From Actinomycetota bacterium (lineage in GTDB: Bacteria; Actinomycetota; Actinomycetes; Propionibacteriales; Nocardioidaceae), in assembly GCA_009701885.1 (NCBI GenBank), contig WLJH01000002.1:62001-126000 (forward strand): a DNA stretch of 64,000 nt. Direction: 5' to 3'. A program made the position numbers and the translations under genes. Position 1 is the first letter of the stretch. Every line of letters begins with the position of its first letter. The notes under the pieces were generated by a model. That model searched no databases and was not told where the DNA came from. It saw only the letters and a list, made by a program, of their open reading frames with translations. This document shows positions 23,330 through 31,472 of the stretch, in pieces.

Positions 23330-23492
23330 GCCTCGATCCACCGATCCTCGCCTGCTACGCGACACCATCCGGGCGCCCTGGCGGCGTTGTCACGCCTCGA
23401 CGGGCCTGGGGGCCCGCCTTCGGCGCTCCGCCTTGTCAGCGCACCCGTCTGGTGCCGCTCGCGACGGCGACCATCGGTGGATCGAGGCTGAG
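23326..23492. mobile_element. MITE-like palindromic element
   Basis: A non-coding block between two genes bounded by inverted repeats: AGCCTCGATCCACCGAT at 23329-23345 and its exact complement at 23473-23489. The pentamer CTGAG occurs at both outer ends (23326-23330 and 23488-23492) in the same orientation, and could be a target-site duplication if the repeat is taken as 15 bp. The interior has further short inverted words and no open frame. The left end includes the stop codon of the preceding gene. Confidence 0.55.
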
Positions 23493-23512
23493 CGCTGCTG
23501 GATACTGACCCC

Positions 23513-24676
23513 GTGCCCGACCGCCGCGAGCAGCTCCTGGAGGCCACCGCCCACCTCGAGGCGCCGCTGGCCGTCCTCGACGACGTGGCGCTGGACGCCA
23601 ACGCCGCCGACCTCGTGGCCCGCGCCGACGGGGTGCCGGTCCGGGTCGCGTCGAAGTCGTTGCGGGTGCGCGCCGTGCTCGAGGACGTCCTGGCCCGGCC
23701 GGGCTTCCGCGGGGTGATGTCCTTCTCGCTGGCGGAGTCGGTCTGGTTGGCCGACCAGGGCCACGACGACGTGCTGCTGGCCTACCCCAGCACCTCCGCG
23801 CAGGGCTTCGCCGACCTCGTCGCCGCCGAGCACCGCCGCGCCGCGATCACCGTCATGGTCGACTCCGTCGAGCACCTCGACCTCGTCGACCGGGTGCTCG
23901 GCGCCGACCACCCGAGCATCCGGGTCTGCCTCGACGTCGACGCCTCGCTGCGAATGGGACCGCTCCACCTCGGTGCCCGTCGCTCCCCGGTCCACACCGC
24001 CGAGGAGGCCGAGGCGCTGGCCCGCGCGGTGGCAGCGCGACCGGGCTTCGACCTCGTCGGCGTGATGTTCTACGACGCCCAGATCGCCGGCGTCCCCGAC
24101 TCCTCGCCCGCGGTCCGGCTGATGAAGCGCGGCTCCGCCGCCGAGCTCGTACGCCGCAGGGCGGCCGTCGTGGAGGCCGTCTCGCGCCACGCCGAGCTGC
24201 AGGTGGTCAACGCGGGCGGGACCGGCAGCCTCCACGTCACCGGGCGGGACCCGGTCCTCACCGAGCTCGCGGCCGGGTCGGGCCTGTTCGCACCGACCCT
24301 CTTCGACGGCTACGCCGCCTTCGACCCGCGCCCCGCGGCGTACCTCGCCCTGCCGGTGTCCCGGCGCGCGGCCGACGACGTGGTGACCCTCTTCTCCGGC
24401 GGCTTCATCGCCTCCGGCCCGACCGGCGCCTCCCGGGCACCGACCCCGGTGTGGCCGGAGGGGCTCTCACTGACCCGCAACGAGGGCGCCGGCGAGGTGC
24501 AGACCCCCGTCCAGGGCGAGGCCGCGCGGCACCTGCGCATCGGCGACCGCGTGCTCCTGCGCCCGGCGAAGGCCGGGGAGCCGATGGAGCGCGTGGACCG
24601 GATGGCCAGGGTGGCCGCCGACGGCGCGGTCACGGTCGTGCCGACCTACCGCGGGGAGGGGTGCTGCTTCGGATGA
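23513..24676 (+). CDS. PLP-dependent amino acid deaminase/aldolase (alanine-racemase-like fold)
   Basis: A 387-residue fold-type III PLP enzyme. The N-terminal barrel carries the Schiff-base Lys48 in VRVASKSLRV, MSFSLAE and the cofactor-phosphate region VVNAGGTGSLHVT. The C-terminal beta domain ends with HLRIGDRVLLRPAKAGEPMERVDR and YRGEGCCFG, a tail typical of the D-threonine aldolase/D-serine dehydratase-like group. It could act on D-amino acids or hydroxy-amino acids; the substrate is not clear. GATACT at 23501-23506 ends 6 nt before GTG 23513. The lactone oxidase gene overlaps its stop by 4 bp (ATGA), so both are expressed together. Confidence 0.85.
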   Translation: MPDRREQLLEATAHLEAPLAVLDDVALDANAADLVARADGVPVRVASKSLRVRAVLEDVLARPGFRGVMSFSLAESVWLADQGHDDVLLAYPSTSAQGFADLVAAEHRRAAITVMVDSVEHLDLVDRVLGADHPSIRVCLDVDASLRMGPLHLGARRSPVHTAEEAEALARAVAARPGFDLVGVMFYDAQIAGVPDSSPAVRLMKRGSAAELVRRRAAVVEAVSRHAELQVVNAGGTGSLHVTGRDPVLTELAAGSGLFAPTLFDGYAAFDPRPAAYLALPVSRRAADDVVTLFSGGFIASGPTGASRAPTPVWPEGLSLTRNEGAGEVQTPVQGEAARHLRIGDRVLLRPAKAGEPMERVDRMARVAADGAVTVVPTYRGEGCCFG

Positions 24677-25992
24677 GCACGACGAGGACCGAGCAACGGG
24701 CCCGGTGGCAGAACTGGAGCGGTGGCGTCCGCTGCACCCCGACCCGGATCGAGAGCCCGGGCTCGACCGCCGAGGTCGTCGACGTGGTCACCGCCGCCGC
24801 CAGGGACGGGCTCCCGGTGCGACCGGTCGGAGCCGGGCACTCCTTCACGCCCCTGGCCGCCACCGACGGCGTGATGGTGCGGCTGGACCGGATGACCCGC
24901 GTCCTGCACCACGATCCGGCAACCAGCCGGGTGCGCGTGCAGGCCGGCATCTCCCTGCACGTGCTCAACCGCGAGCTCGCCGCGCTCGGCCTGGCGCTGC
25001 CCAACCTCGGTGACGTCGACCCGCAGGCCGTCGCGGGCGCGGTCGGCACCGGCACCCACGGCACCGGCGCGCGGCTGCCGGGCATCGCCGCGGCCGTGGT
25101 CGGCGTCCAGCTCGTCACCGCCGCGGGCGAGGTCCTGGAGATCGGCGAGGACCACCCGTGGCTGGGCGCGGCCCAGCTCTCCCTCGGCGCGCTGGGCATC
25201 CTCGCCGAGGTCACGCTGCAGTGCGTGCCGGCCTTCCTGCTCCACGCCCGCGAGGAGCCGATGGCGCTCCCGGAGGTGCTCCACCGGCTGCCCGAGCTGG
25301 TCGCGCGCAACGACCACGTCGAGTTCTACTGGTTCCCCCACACCGAGAAGGCGCTGCTCAAGCGCAACAACCGGGTCCCCGACGGCACTCCCGCCGCGCC
25401 GCTGGGCCGGCTGCGGCACCTCGTCGAGGACGAGGTGCTCAGCAACGGCGCCTTCGAGGCGCTCAACCGGGTCGCGCATGCCGCGCCGGCGCTGGTCCCG
25501 CGGATCAACGCGCTCTCCGGCTCGGTGCTCTCGGCCCGGGAGTACACCGCGCCCTCCCACGACGTCTTCGTCTCCCCGCGCCGCGTGCGCTTCCAGGAGT
25601 CGGAGTTCGCGATGCCGCGCGAGGCGCTGCCCGACGTCATCGCCGGCCTCCAGCGGCTCTTCGCCTCCGGCGAGCACCGGGTGTCGTTCCCCATCGAGGT
25701 GCGCTTCGCCGCGGCCGACGACGTGTGGCTCTCCACCGCCCACGGCCGCGACAGCTGCTACGTCGCCGTCCACGCCTACCACCGCCAGGACCCCACGGCG
25801 TACTTCGCCGCCGCGCAGGACCTCTTCACCGCCCACGAGGGGCGGCCGCACTGGGGCAAGCGGCACACGCTGACGGCGGCGTACTTCGCCGAGCAGTGCC
25901 CGCGCTTCACCGACTGGCTGGCCGTGCGCGACGAGCTCGACCCGGAGCGCCGCTTCGCCAACGACCACCTGCGCGAGGTCCTGGGCGACTAG
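24673..25992 (+). CDS. D-arabinono-1,4-lactone oxidase family FAD enzyme
   Basis: A 439-residue FAD-linked oxidoreductase. The N-terminal FAD domain shows RPVGAGHSF (51-58), in which the His is the usual flavin-linking site, then GTGTHGTG and LGALGILAEVTLQC. The C-terminal ALO domain ends with YFAEQCPRFTDWLAVRDELDPERRFANDHL, very close to the end of actinobacterial and mycobacterial L-gulono/D-arabinono-lactone oxidases. These oxidise sugar 1,4-lactones at the alcohol next to the carbonyl. Translation is coupled to the upstream PLP enzyme by an ATGA overlap. The link between an amino acid aldolase and a lactone oxidase is not explained. Confidence 0.9.
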   Translation: MSTTRTEQRARWQNWSGGVRCTPTRIESPGSTAEVVDVVTAAARDGLPVRPVGAGHSFTPLAATDGVMVRLDRMTRVLHHDPATSRVRVQAGISLHVLNRELAALGLALPNLGDVDPQAVAGAVGTGTHGTGARLPGIAAAVVGVQLVTAAGEVLEIGEDHPWLGAAQLSLGALGILAEVTLQCVPAFLLHAREEPMALPEVLHRLPELVARNDHVEFYWFPHTEKALLKRNNRVPDGTPAAPLGRLRHLVEDEVLSNGAFEALNRVAHAAPALVPRINALSGSVLSAREYTAPSHDVFVSPRRVRFQESEFAMPREALPDVIAGLQRLFASGEHRVSFPIEVRFAAADDVWLSTAHGRDSCYVAVHAYHRQDPTAYFAAAQDLFTAHEGRPHWGKRHTLTAAYFAEQCPRFTDWLAVRDELDPERRFANDHLREVLGD

Positions 25993-26033
25993 GGGCCGAC
26001 GGCAGGTCCCGGACCGGTGGTTAGGCTCGAGCG

Positions 26034-26843
26034 GTGCGCATCGCGAGATTCACCACGGGCGAGGACCCCCAGTACGGCGTCGTGACCGGCGACCTCGACG
26101 AGCACGGCCAGCTCAGCGAGGACGCCGTCGTCGTCGCGCTGGCCGGGGACCCGATGTACGTCGGGCTCAAGCTCCTCGAGCAGCAGCACCGGCTGGAGGA
26201 CGTCCGGCTGCTGGCGCCGGTGCTGCCGCGCAGCAAGGTGGTCGGGATCGGTCGCAACTACGCCGACCACGCCAAGGAGCTCGGCAACGACGTACCCGCC
26301 GAGCCGCTGTTCTTCCTCAAGCCCAACACCTCCGTCGTCGGCCCGGGCGACCCGGTCTTCTACCCGCCGCAGACCAGCGACCTGCACTACGAGGGCGAGC
26401 TGGCCGTGGTCATCGGCCGGATCTGCCGCGACGTCCCGGCCGAGAAGGCCACCGACGTCATCCACGGCTACACCATCGGCAACGACGTCACCGCCCGCGA
26501 CCTCCAGCGCAGCGACGACCAGTGGACCCGGGCGAAGGGCTTCGACTCCTTCTGCCCGCTCGGTCCCTGGATCGAGACCGACCTGGACCCGCAGACCTTC
26601 GCCGACGGCGTCCGGCTGCGGACCTTCCTCAACGGCGACGTCGTGCAGGACGGCTCGACCGCCGACATGGTCTTCGACATCCCCAGCCTCATCGCCCACG
26701 TCAGCAGCGTCATGACCCTGCTGCCCGGCGACGTGATCCTCACCGGCACCCCGGCAGGCGTGGGCCCCATGCAGGTCGGCGACGAGGTCGAGGTCGCGAT
26801 CGACGGCCTCGGCGCGCTGACCAACACGATCAAGGAGCGATGA
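26034..26843 (+). CDS. Fumarylacetoacetate hydrolase family protein
   Basis: A 269-residue protein of the FAH family, which cleaves or isomerises beta-dicarbonyl acids or decarboxylates oxaloacetate-like compounds. The metal ligands are visible: Glu120 and Glu122 in YEGELAVVIG and Asp151 in GNDVTARDLQ, with GVGPMQVGDEVEV near the end. The length and FxxxLxPNTSV segment fit the shorter YcgM/FAHD-like branch. TAGGCT at 26022-26027 ends 6 nt before GTG 26034, so the start is well supported. gltX begins only 8 bp after its stop and is probably on the same transcript, an arrangement common in actinobacteria. Confidence 0.9.
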   Translation: MRIARFTTGEDPQYGVVTGDLDEHGQLSEDAVVVALAGDPMYVGLKLLEQQHRLEDVRLLAPVLPRSKVVGIGRNYADHAKELGNDVPAEPLFFLKPNTSVVGPGDPVFYPPQTSDLHYEGELAVVIGRICRDVPAEKATDVIHGYTIGNDVTARDLQRSDDQWTRAKGFDSFCPLGPWIETDLDPQTFADGVRLRTFLNGDVVQDGSTADMVFDIPSLIAHVSSVMTLLPGDVILTGTPAGVGPMQVGDEVEVAIDGLGALTNTIKER

Positions 26844-26850
26844 AGCCCCC

Positions 26851-28347
26851 ATGACCGAGCACAGCACCCCCTCCGCGCCCGTCCGCGTGCGGATGGCCCC
26901 GAGCCCGACCGGCTCCCCGCACGTCGGCCTGGTCCGCACGGCGCTGTTCAACTACGCCTTCGCCAAGCACGCCCAGCTCACCGGCCAGGGCGGCACCTTC
27001 GTCCTGCGGGTGGAGGACACCGACAAGGAGCGCTCCACCGAGGAGTCCTACACCGCGATCCTCGAGCTCTTCCGCTGGCTGGGCCTGGACTGGGACGAGG
27101 GCGTCGAGGTCGGCGGCCCCTACGGTCCCTACCGCCAGTCCGAGCGCAGCGACCTCTACCGGGAGGTGCTCGAGAAGCTGCGCGCCTCGTCGTACACCTA
27201 CGACTGCTACTGCCGCAATGACGAGGTGGAGGCACGCCGCAAGGAGTCCGGCTCCAAGGTGATGGGGTACGACGGCTTCTGCCGCGACCTCAGCAGTGAC
27301 CAGGTCGAGGCCTTCCGTGCCGAGGGCCGCGAGCCGCTGGTCCGGTTCCGGATGCCGGAGGGCTCGATCTCCTGGGACGACCTGGTCCGCGGCGAGGTCA
27401 CCTTCGAGACCGAGTTCGTCCCCGACTTCGCGCTGTGCCGCGCCAACGGTGACCCGCTCTACACCCTCACCGCGCCGGTCGACGACGCCACCATGAAGAT
27501 CACCCACGTGCTGCGCGGGGAGGACCTGCTCTCCTCGACGCCGCGGCAGATCGCGCTCTTCGACGCGATGAAGGAGATCGGCGTCGCCGACGTCACCCCG
27601 CTCTACGGCCACCTGCCCTACGTCATGGGCGAGGGCAATAAGAAGCTCTCCAAGCGCGACCCGCAGGCGCACGCGCTCGCCTACCGCGACCAGGGCTTCC
27701 TCCCCGAGGGCCTGCTCAACTACGTCGCGCTGCTCGGCTGGTCGATCGCCGCCGACCGGGACGTCTTCGACCTCGAGGAGATGGTCGAGGCCTTCGACAT
27801 CAAGGACGTCAACGCCAACCCGGCGCGCTTCGACCTGAAGAAGGCCGAGGCGATCAACACCGCCCACATGCGCCGGCTCCCCGTCGAGGAGATCCAGCAC
27901 CGGGCGCTGCCGTTCCTCAAGGCCGCCGGCGTGGTCGGCGACCCGGTGCGCGACGCCGACGCCCAGCTGCTCGAGCTCGCGATGCCGCTGGTGGCCGAGC
28001 GGGTCAACAAGCTCGCCGAGGTCCCGCAGATGCTGGGCTTCCTCTTCGTGACCGAGGAGGAGTTCACCCGCGACGAGGCCGACGTCGAGAAGCTGCTCGA
28101 CGAGGAGGGTCGTCGTGTGGTGCAGGCCGCGCACGACGCCGTCGCGGCACTCGGCACCTGGTCGACCGCCGCCATCCAGGAGGCACTGCAGACCACGCTC
28201 GTCGAGGAGCTGGGCCTCAAGCCCCGCGTCGCGTTCGGCCCGGTGCGGGTCGCGATCACCGGGCGCCGGGTGAGCCCGCCGCTCTTCGAGTCGATGGAGC
28301 TGCTGGGCCGCGAGCGCTCGCTGGCGCGCCTGGCCTCCGCCCTCTGA
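26851..28347 (+). CDS. gltX: Glutamyl-tRNA synthetase
   Basis: A 498-residue class I aminoacyl-tRNA synthetase. The HIGH-type motif reads SPTGSPHVGLVRTALFNY (HVGL at 24-27) and the KMSKS-type motif is KLSKR at 265-269. In actinobacteria, which usually lack GlnRS, GluRS charges both tRNA-Glu and tRNA-Gln, the latter being corrected by GatCAB. Strikingly, tRNA-Gln and tRNA-Glu genes lie 1.2 and 1.4 kb downstream. The gene probably shares a transcript with the upstream FAH-family gene; AAGGAG occurs 13 nt before ATG 26851. The CPBP protease gene starts 9 bp after the stop. Confidence 0.97.
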   Translation: MTEHSTPSAPVRVRMAPSPTGSPHVGLVRTALFNYAFAKHAQLTGQGGTFVLRVEDTDKERSTEESYTAILELFRWLGLDWDEGVEVGGPYGPYRQSERSDLYREVLEKLRASSYTYDCYCRNDEVEARRKESGSKVMGYDGFCRDLSSDQVEAFRAEGREPLVRFRMPEGSISWDDLVRGEVTFETEFVPDFALCRANGDPLYTLTAPVDDATMKITHVLRGEDLLSSTPRQIALFDAMKEIGVADVTPLYGHLPYVMGEGNKKLSKRDPQAHALAYRDQGFLPEGLLNYVALLGWSIAADRDVFDLEEMVEAFDIKDVNANPARFDLKKAEAINTAHMRRLPVEEIQHRALPFLKAAGVVGDPVRDADAQLLELAMPLVAERVNKLAEVPQMLGFLFVTEEEFTRDEADVEKLLDEEGRRVVQAAHDAVAALGTWSTAAIQEALQTTLVEELGLKPRVAFGPVRVAITGRRVSPPLFESMELLGRERSLARLASAL

Positions 28348-28355
28348 GGTTCGTC

Positions 28356-29447
28356 GTGAGCGCTCCGCAGCAGACGCCGGTCGGTCCCGCCGAGCCCGCG
28401 GGCCCCGGCACGCCGGCCGGCCTGCCGTTCCACCTGCTGCTCACGGCCGGCCGCCCCTCGCGGTGGTGGGCGCTGCTGGGCATCGTCATGGTCGGCGTCA
28501 TCTTCCTGGTCGCCCAGACCGTCGCGGCCGTGGTCCTCGCCGCGGGGCTGGTCCTCGGCGGGCTCTCGATGGACGAGGCCCTCGACCGGCTCTCCGGCCA
28601 GTCAGAGATCACCCCCTCCTTCCTGGCGCTGGTCAACATCGGCTGGGCCTCGGCCATCCCCGCGGTGCTGCTGACGGTCTGGCTGGTCCACGGCCTGCAC
28701 CCCGGCTGGGCCTCCTCGGTGGTGCGCCGGCTGCGGTGGGGCTGGCTGCTCACCTGCCTGGGACTGTCGGTCGTCGCGCTCGTGGCGACGCTGGTCGTGT
28801 CCGCGCTCGTGCCCGCGGAGGCAGGCGCGGAGCTCGGCGGCGGCCTCAACGAGTGGACGAGCACCACCCGCGACTTCCTGCTGGTCGTGCTCGTGCTGAC
28901 GCCGCTGCAGGCGGCGGGGGAGGAGTACGCCTTCCGCGGCTACCTCACCCAGGCGGTCGGCACCGTCCTCGCCTCACGCATCGTGGTCGTGGTCGTGCCC
29001 GCGGTGCTCTTCGCCCTGGCGCACGGCGCCCAGGACCCGCCGGTCTTCGTCGACCGGCTGGCCTTCGGCCTGGTCGCGGGCTTCCTGGTCGTCGCGACCG
29101 GGGGTCTCGAGGCCGCCATCGCCATGCACGTCCTCAACAACCTGCTCGCGTTCGGCCTGACGCTGGCCTTCGGTGACATGGCGTCGGCGCTGGACCCGAC
29201 CGGCGGCAGCTGGTGGAGCCTGCCGGTCACGCTCACGCAGAGCCTGGTCTACCTCGGCGTGGTGCTGTGGGTCGCGCGGCGGCGCGGGATCGCCGTCCTC
29301 GGGCACCCGCTCCCGCTCGGCCGGCAGCAGCCTCCGCAGGGACCGCCTCCCGGGCCGGGCCGGGGCTGGCAGGGACCGCCGGGACCGCCGTACGGACACG
29401 GGCCCGGGCCCGGGCCCGAATTGGTCGGCCCGGACCCCCGCGTGTAA
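28356..29447 (+). CDS. CPBP-family intramembrane glutamic protease
   Basis: A 363-residue membrane protein with about eight hydrophobic helices. The catalytic motifs of the CPBP (Abi/Rce1-like) family are present: Glu189-Glu190 in EEYAFRGYL, a later FALAHG and HVLNNLLAFG. Such enzymes cleave CAAX-like or other membrane peptides, and in bacteria can act in self-immunity or sigma-factor signalling; the target here is unknown. The C-terminal tail is a Gly/Pro/Gln-rich cytoplasmic or exposed stretch of about 50 residues. The stop codon TAA forms the first part of the -10 box of the tRNA-Gln promoter. It follows gltX by 9 bp and may be co-transcribed. Confidence 0.88.
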   Translation: MSAPQQTPVGPAEPAGPGTPAGLPFHLLLTAGRPSRWWALLGIVMVGVIFLVAQTVAAVVLAAGLVLGGLSMDEALDRLSGQSEITPSFLALVNIGWASAIPAVLLTVWLVHGLHPGWASSVVRRLRWGWLLTCLGLSVVALVATLVVSALVPAEAGAELGGGLNEWTSTTRDFLLVVLVLTPLQAAGEEYAFRGYLTQAVGTVLASRIVVVVVPAVLFALAHGAQDPPVFVDRLAFGLVAGFLVVATGGLEAAIAMHVLNNLLAFGLTLAFGDMASALDPTGGSWWSLPVTLTQSLVYLGVVLWVARRRGIAVLGHPLPLGRQQPPQGPPPGPGRGWQGPPGPPYGHGPGPGPELVGPDPRV

Positions 29448-29450
29448 GGT
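29421..29450 (+). promoter_or_regulatory. Promoter of tRNA-Gln
   Basis: TTGGTC (29421-29426), an 18-bp spacer and TAAGGT (29445-29450). The start of transcription would be near 29457, some 40 bp before the tRNA. The -10 box includes the TAA stop codon of the CPBP protease gene. Confidence 0.65.
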
Positions 29451-29497
29451 CTCGCTCGGTCCTCGGGGCCGCGGAAGCGGCTGCGGAGGTACCCCCT

Positions 29498-29569
29498 TGG
29501 GGTATGGTGTAATTGGCAACACGGCTGATTCTGGTTCAGTTGTTCTAGGTTCGAGTCCTAGTACCCCAG
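29498..29569 (+). tRNA. tRNA-Gln (anticodon CTG)
   Basis: A 72-nt cloverleaf without an encoded CCA. The acceptor stem is TGGGGTA (29498-29504) with TACCCCA (29562-29568) and G as the discriminator base. The D arm is GTGT...ACAC, the anticodon arm GCTGA-TTCTGGT-TCAGT with CTG at 29531-29533, and the T arm contains TTCGAGTCC. It reads CAG codons. A terminator hairpin follows at 29589-29610. It lies downstream of gltX, whose product probably charges it first with Glu. Confidence 0.95.
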
Positions 29570-29588
29570 CAAGTGACCGACCAGGTCG

Positions 29589-29617
29589 GACTCCCCTTTC
29601 GAGGGGAGTCGATTTGG
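29589..29617 (+). terminator. Terminator of tRNA-Gln
   Basis: GACTCCCC (29589-29596) pairs with GGGGAGTC (29603-29610) around the loop TTTCGA, followed by GATTTGG. It is a perfect 8-bp stem located 20 bp after the tRNA. Confidence 0.75.
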
Positions 29618-29643
29618 CCGGGACGAAGCCCTGAGGCTAGAGT
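29614..29643 (+). promoter_or_regulatory. Promoter of tRNA-Glu
   Basis: TTGGCC (29614-29619), an 18-bp spacer and TAGAGT (29638-29643), the same layout as the tRNA-Gln promoter. Transcription would start near 29650. The -35 box overlaps the tail of the tRNA-Gln terminator. Confidence 0.6.
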
Positions 29644-29700
29644 TCCGGAGGTCGCTCGGGGCGGTGGAGACACCGCTCCGGACCACAAGTGAAGACACAT

Positions 29701-29773
29701 GCCCCGTTCGTCTAGCGGCCCAGGACGCTGGCCTCTCACGCCGGAAGCACGGGTTCGAATCCCGTACGGGGTA
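29701..29773 (+). tRNA. tRNA-Glu (anticodon CTC)
   Basis: A 73-nt cloverleaf without encoded CCA. The acceptor stem is GCCCCGT (29701-29707) with ACGGGGT (29766-29772), the first pair being G-T, and A as discriminator. The anticodon arm is CTGGC-CTCTCAC-GCCGG with CTC at 29735-29737; the T arm is ACGGG-TTCGAAT-CCCGT. It reads GAG codons. It has its own promoter and a strong terminator. Confidence 0.95.
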
Positions 29774-29783
29774 CTCACTGAAC

Positions 29784-29817
29784 AGCAGAGCCCGGTCCAC
29801 CAGGACCGGGCTCTGCT
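29784..29817 (+). terminator. Terminator of tRNA-Glu
   Basis: A perfect 15-bp stem: AGCAGAGCCCGGTCC (29784-29798), loop ACCA, and its complement (29803-29817). No T-run follows. It begins 11 bp after the tRNA. Confidence 0.75.
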
Positions 29818-29916
29818 GCGTCTCCGGGGGCCGAGCCGCGTCGGACTCAGCACGGCAGCACGCCGTCCGCCAGCCCTCCCACCCGACCGGATGGGGAGCG
29901 GCTACGAACCACGCGC

Positions 29917-31278
29917 ATGACCTCCCTGCGACGTACCTCCCTGGCCGCCCTGGCCGCCGTGCTGGCCGGCCCCGGCCTGCTCTCGCTGGCGGCCGTGTCC
30001 CCGGCCACCGCAGCCACCACGACCGTGGACACCGAGGCCGAGCTGCGCTCGGCCGTGGCCCGCGCCAACCGCGCCGACGGCCAGGACGTGATCCGCCTGG
30101 GCGACAGCATCGACCTGCGCCGCCAGCTGGTAGTCAGCGACGACCTCGTGCTCGACGGCAACGGCCACACCCTGCGCGCCACCTCGCGCGACCGCATCCT
30201 CGACGTCCGCCCCGGCACCACGCTGCGGGTCGAGGACGTCACGCTCCGCGGCGGCCGCGCACCCGAGGGGGAGTCCGGTGGCGCCATCCGCGGCACCGAG
30301 GCGACCGTGCGGGTCGTGGACGCGCGCCTGGTCGGCAACAGCGCCCAGGGCGAGGGCGCCAGCGGCGGCGCGATCATGAACGACCGCGGCACGCTGGTCG
30401 TGGTCGACTCGAGGATCCGGGGGAACCGTGCTGAGCGCGCCGGTGGCGGCATCGAGGCCAACGAGGGCACCACCCGCGTGGACGACACCCTCCTCAAGGG
30501 CAACCGCACCGGCGCTGCGCCCGGCAACGGCGGTGGGCTGCACCTCACCGGCGCCGGCACCGTCCGCGTCGAGGACAGCCGGGTCATCGGCAACCGGGCC
30601 TCGGCCGAGGGTGGCGGCCTCTGGAACTCCGCCACGGGCGAGATGACCGTGACCGGCACCGTGCTGAACCGCAACGTCGGCTCGGGCGCGGAGGCCACCA
30701 ACGGCGGCGGCGCGCTGTTCAACGACGGCGGCCGGATGACCGTGCGTGGCGTCAGCGCCACCGGCAACAAGGCCCCCGGCGCCGCCGGCTCCGGCGGAGG
30801 CCTGCTCAACGACCAGGGCACCGTCACCGTCCGCGACTCGGTGTTCACCGAGAACACCGCCACCCGTGCCGGCGGTGCGATCGAGACCAACCTCGGCACC
30901 CTGACCCTGGTCGACGTCGACTTGCTGCGCAACCGCACCGGCGACGCCCCCGGCAACGGCGGTGGCCTGCACCTCACGGCCGAGGCCCAGGTGACGTACG
31001 ACGGCGGCACGGTGCGCGGCAACGACGCCGCCGCCCAGGGCGGCGGTCTGTGGAACTCGGCCACCGGCACCCTCACCGTCACCGACGTCACGATCCGGGG
31101 CAACACCGCCCCCGAGGGCGCCAGCGTCTACAACGACGGCGGCACCTTCACGCGCGACGGCGAGGCGGTGCCCTCGGACAACCCCGACGGTGGCGACGAC
31201 GGTGGGCTGATCCCCGGTCTCCCCGGCATCCCGGGCCTCCCCGAGGTCCCGGGCCTGCCGGACCTCCCGCTCCCCTGA
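29917..31278 (+). CDS. Secreted right-handed beta-helix protein
   Basis: A 453-residue exported protein. Residues 1-33 form a Sec signal peptide ending in SPATA. The body is built of repeated short strands with GGAI, GGGL, GNxA and LxGN turns, the hallmark of parallel beta-helix proteins (pectate-lyase-like or polymorphic-membrane-protein-like). Two blocks are close duplicates, each starting NRTGxAPGNGGGLHLT and containing GGGLWNSATG, about 145 residues apart. The C-terminus is a Gly/Pro/Leu repeat (GLPGIPGLPEVPGLP) with no LPXTG anchor. No catalytic residues of pectate lyase are apparent, so a structural or surface role is as likely as an enzyme. A strong hairpin follows. Confidence 0.82.
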   Translation: MTSLRRTSLAALAAVLAGPGLLSLAAVSPATAATTTVDTEAELRSAVARANRADGQDVIRLGDSIDLRRQLVVSDDLVLDGNGHTLRATSRDRILDVRPGTTLRVEDVTLRGGRAPEGESGGAIRGTEATVRVVDARLVGNSAQGEGASGGAIMNDRGTLVVVDSRIRGNRAERAGGGIEANEGTTRVDDTLLKGNRTGAAPGNGGGLHLTGAGTVRVEDSRVIGNRASAEGGGLWNSATGEMTVTGTVLNRNVGSGAEATNGGGALFNDGGRMTVRGVSATGNKAPGAAGSGGGLLNDQGTVTVRDSVFTENTATRAGGAIETNLGTLTLVDVDLLRNRTGDAPGNGGGLHLTAEAQVTYDGGTVRGNDAAAQGGGLWNSATGTLTVTDVTIRGNTAPEGASVYNDGGTFTRDGEAVPSDNPDGGDDGGLIPGLPGIPGLPEVPGLPDLPLP

Positions 31279-31365
31279 GCGCGCCCCGCAGCTGAGCGGG
31301 CCCCCCCGACTCCCCGGGGTGGCCGGTGCGTCCGGCCCGGCCACTCCGGGGCCCCACTCCTCATC

Positions 31366-31406
31366 GCCGAACGGGCAGGACTCGTGCGAAGTCCTGCCCG
31401 TTCGGC
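31366..31406. terminator. Bidirectional hairpin between convergent genes
   Basis: A perfect 17-bp stem, GCCGAACGGGCAGGACT at 31366-31382 and its complement at 31390-31406, with a 7-nt loop. A third, imperfect copy of the same word lies at about 31422 (GCCGAGCGGGCAGGTCTTCG). It separates the ends of the beta-helix and LytR-family genes. Confidence 0.75.
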
Positions 31407-31472
31407 GTGCCTGGTGTCGGGGCCGAGCGGGCAGGTCTTCGCGGAGGAACGCGCCGGCTCGGCGGGGAGGGG

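Noticed and set aside
29664..30434. Open frame covering tRNA-Glu and the start of the beta-helix gene
   Set aside because: It crosses a tRNA and its terminator and is out of frame with a gene that has a clear signal peptide.
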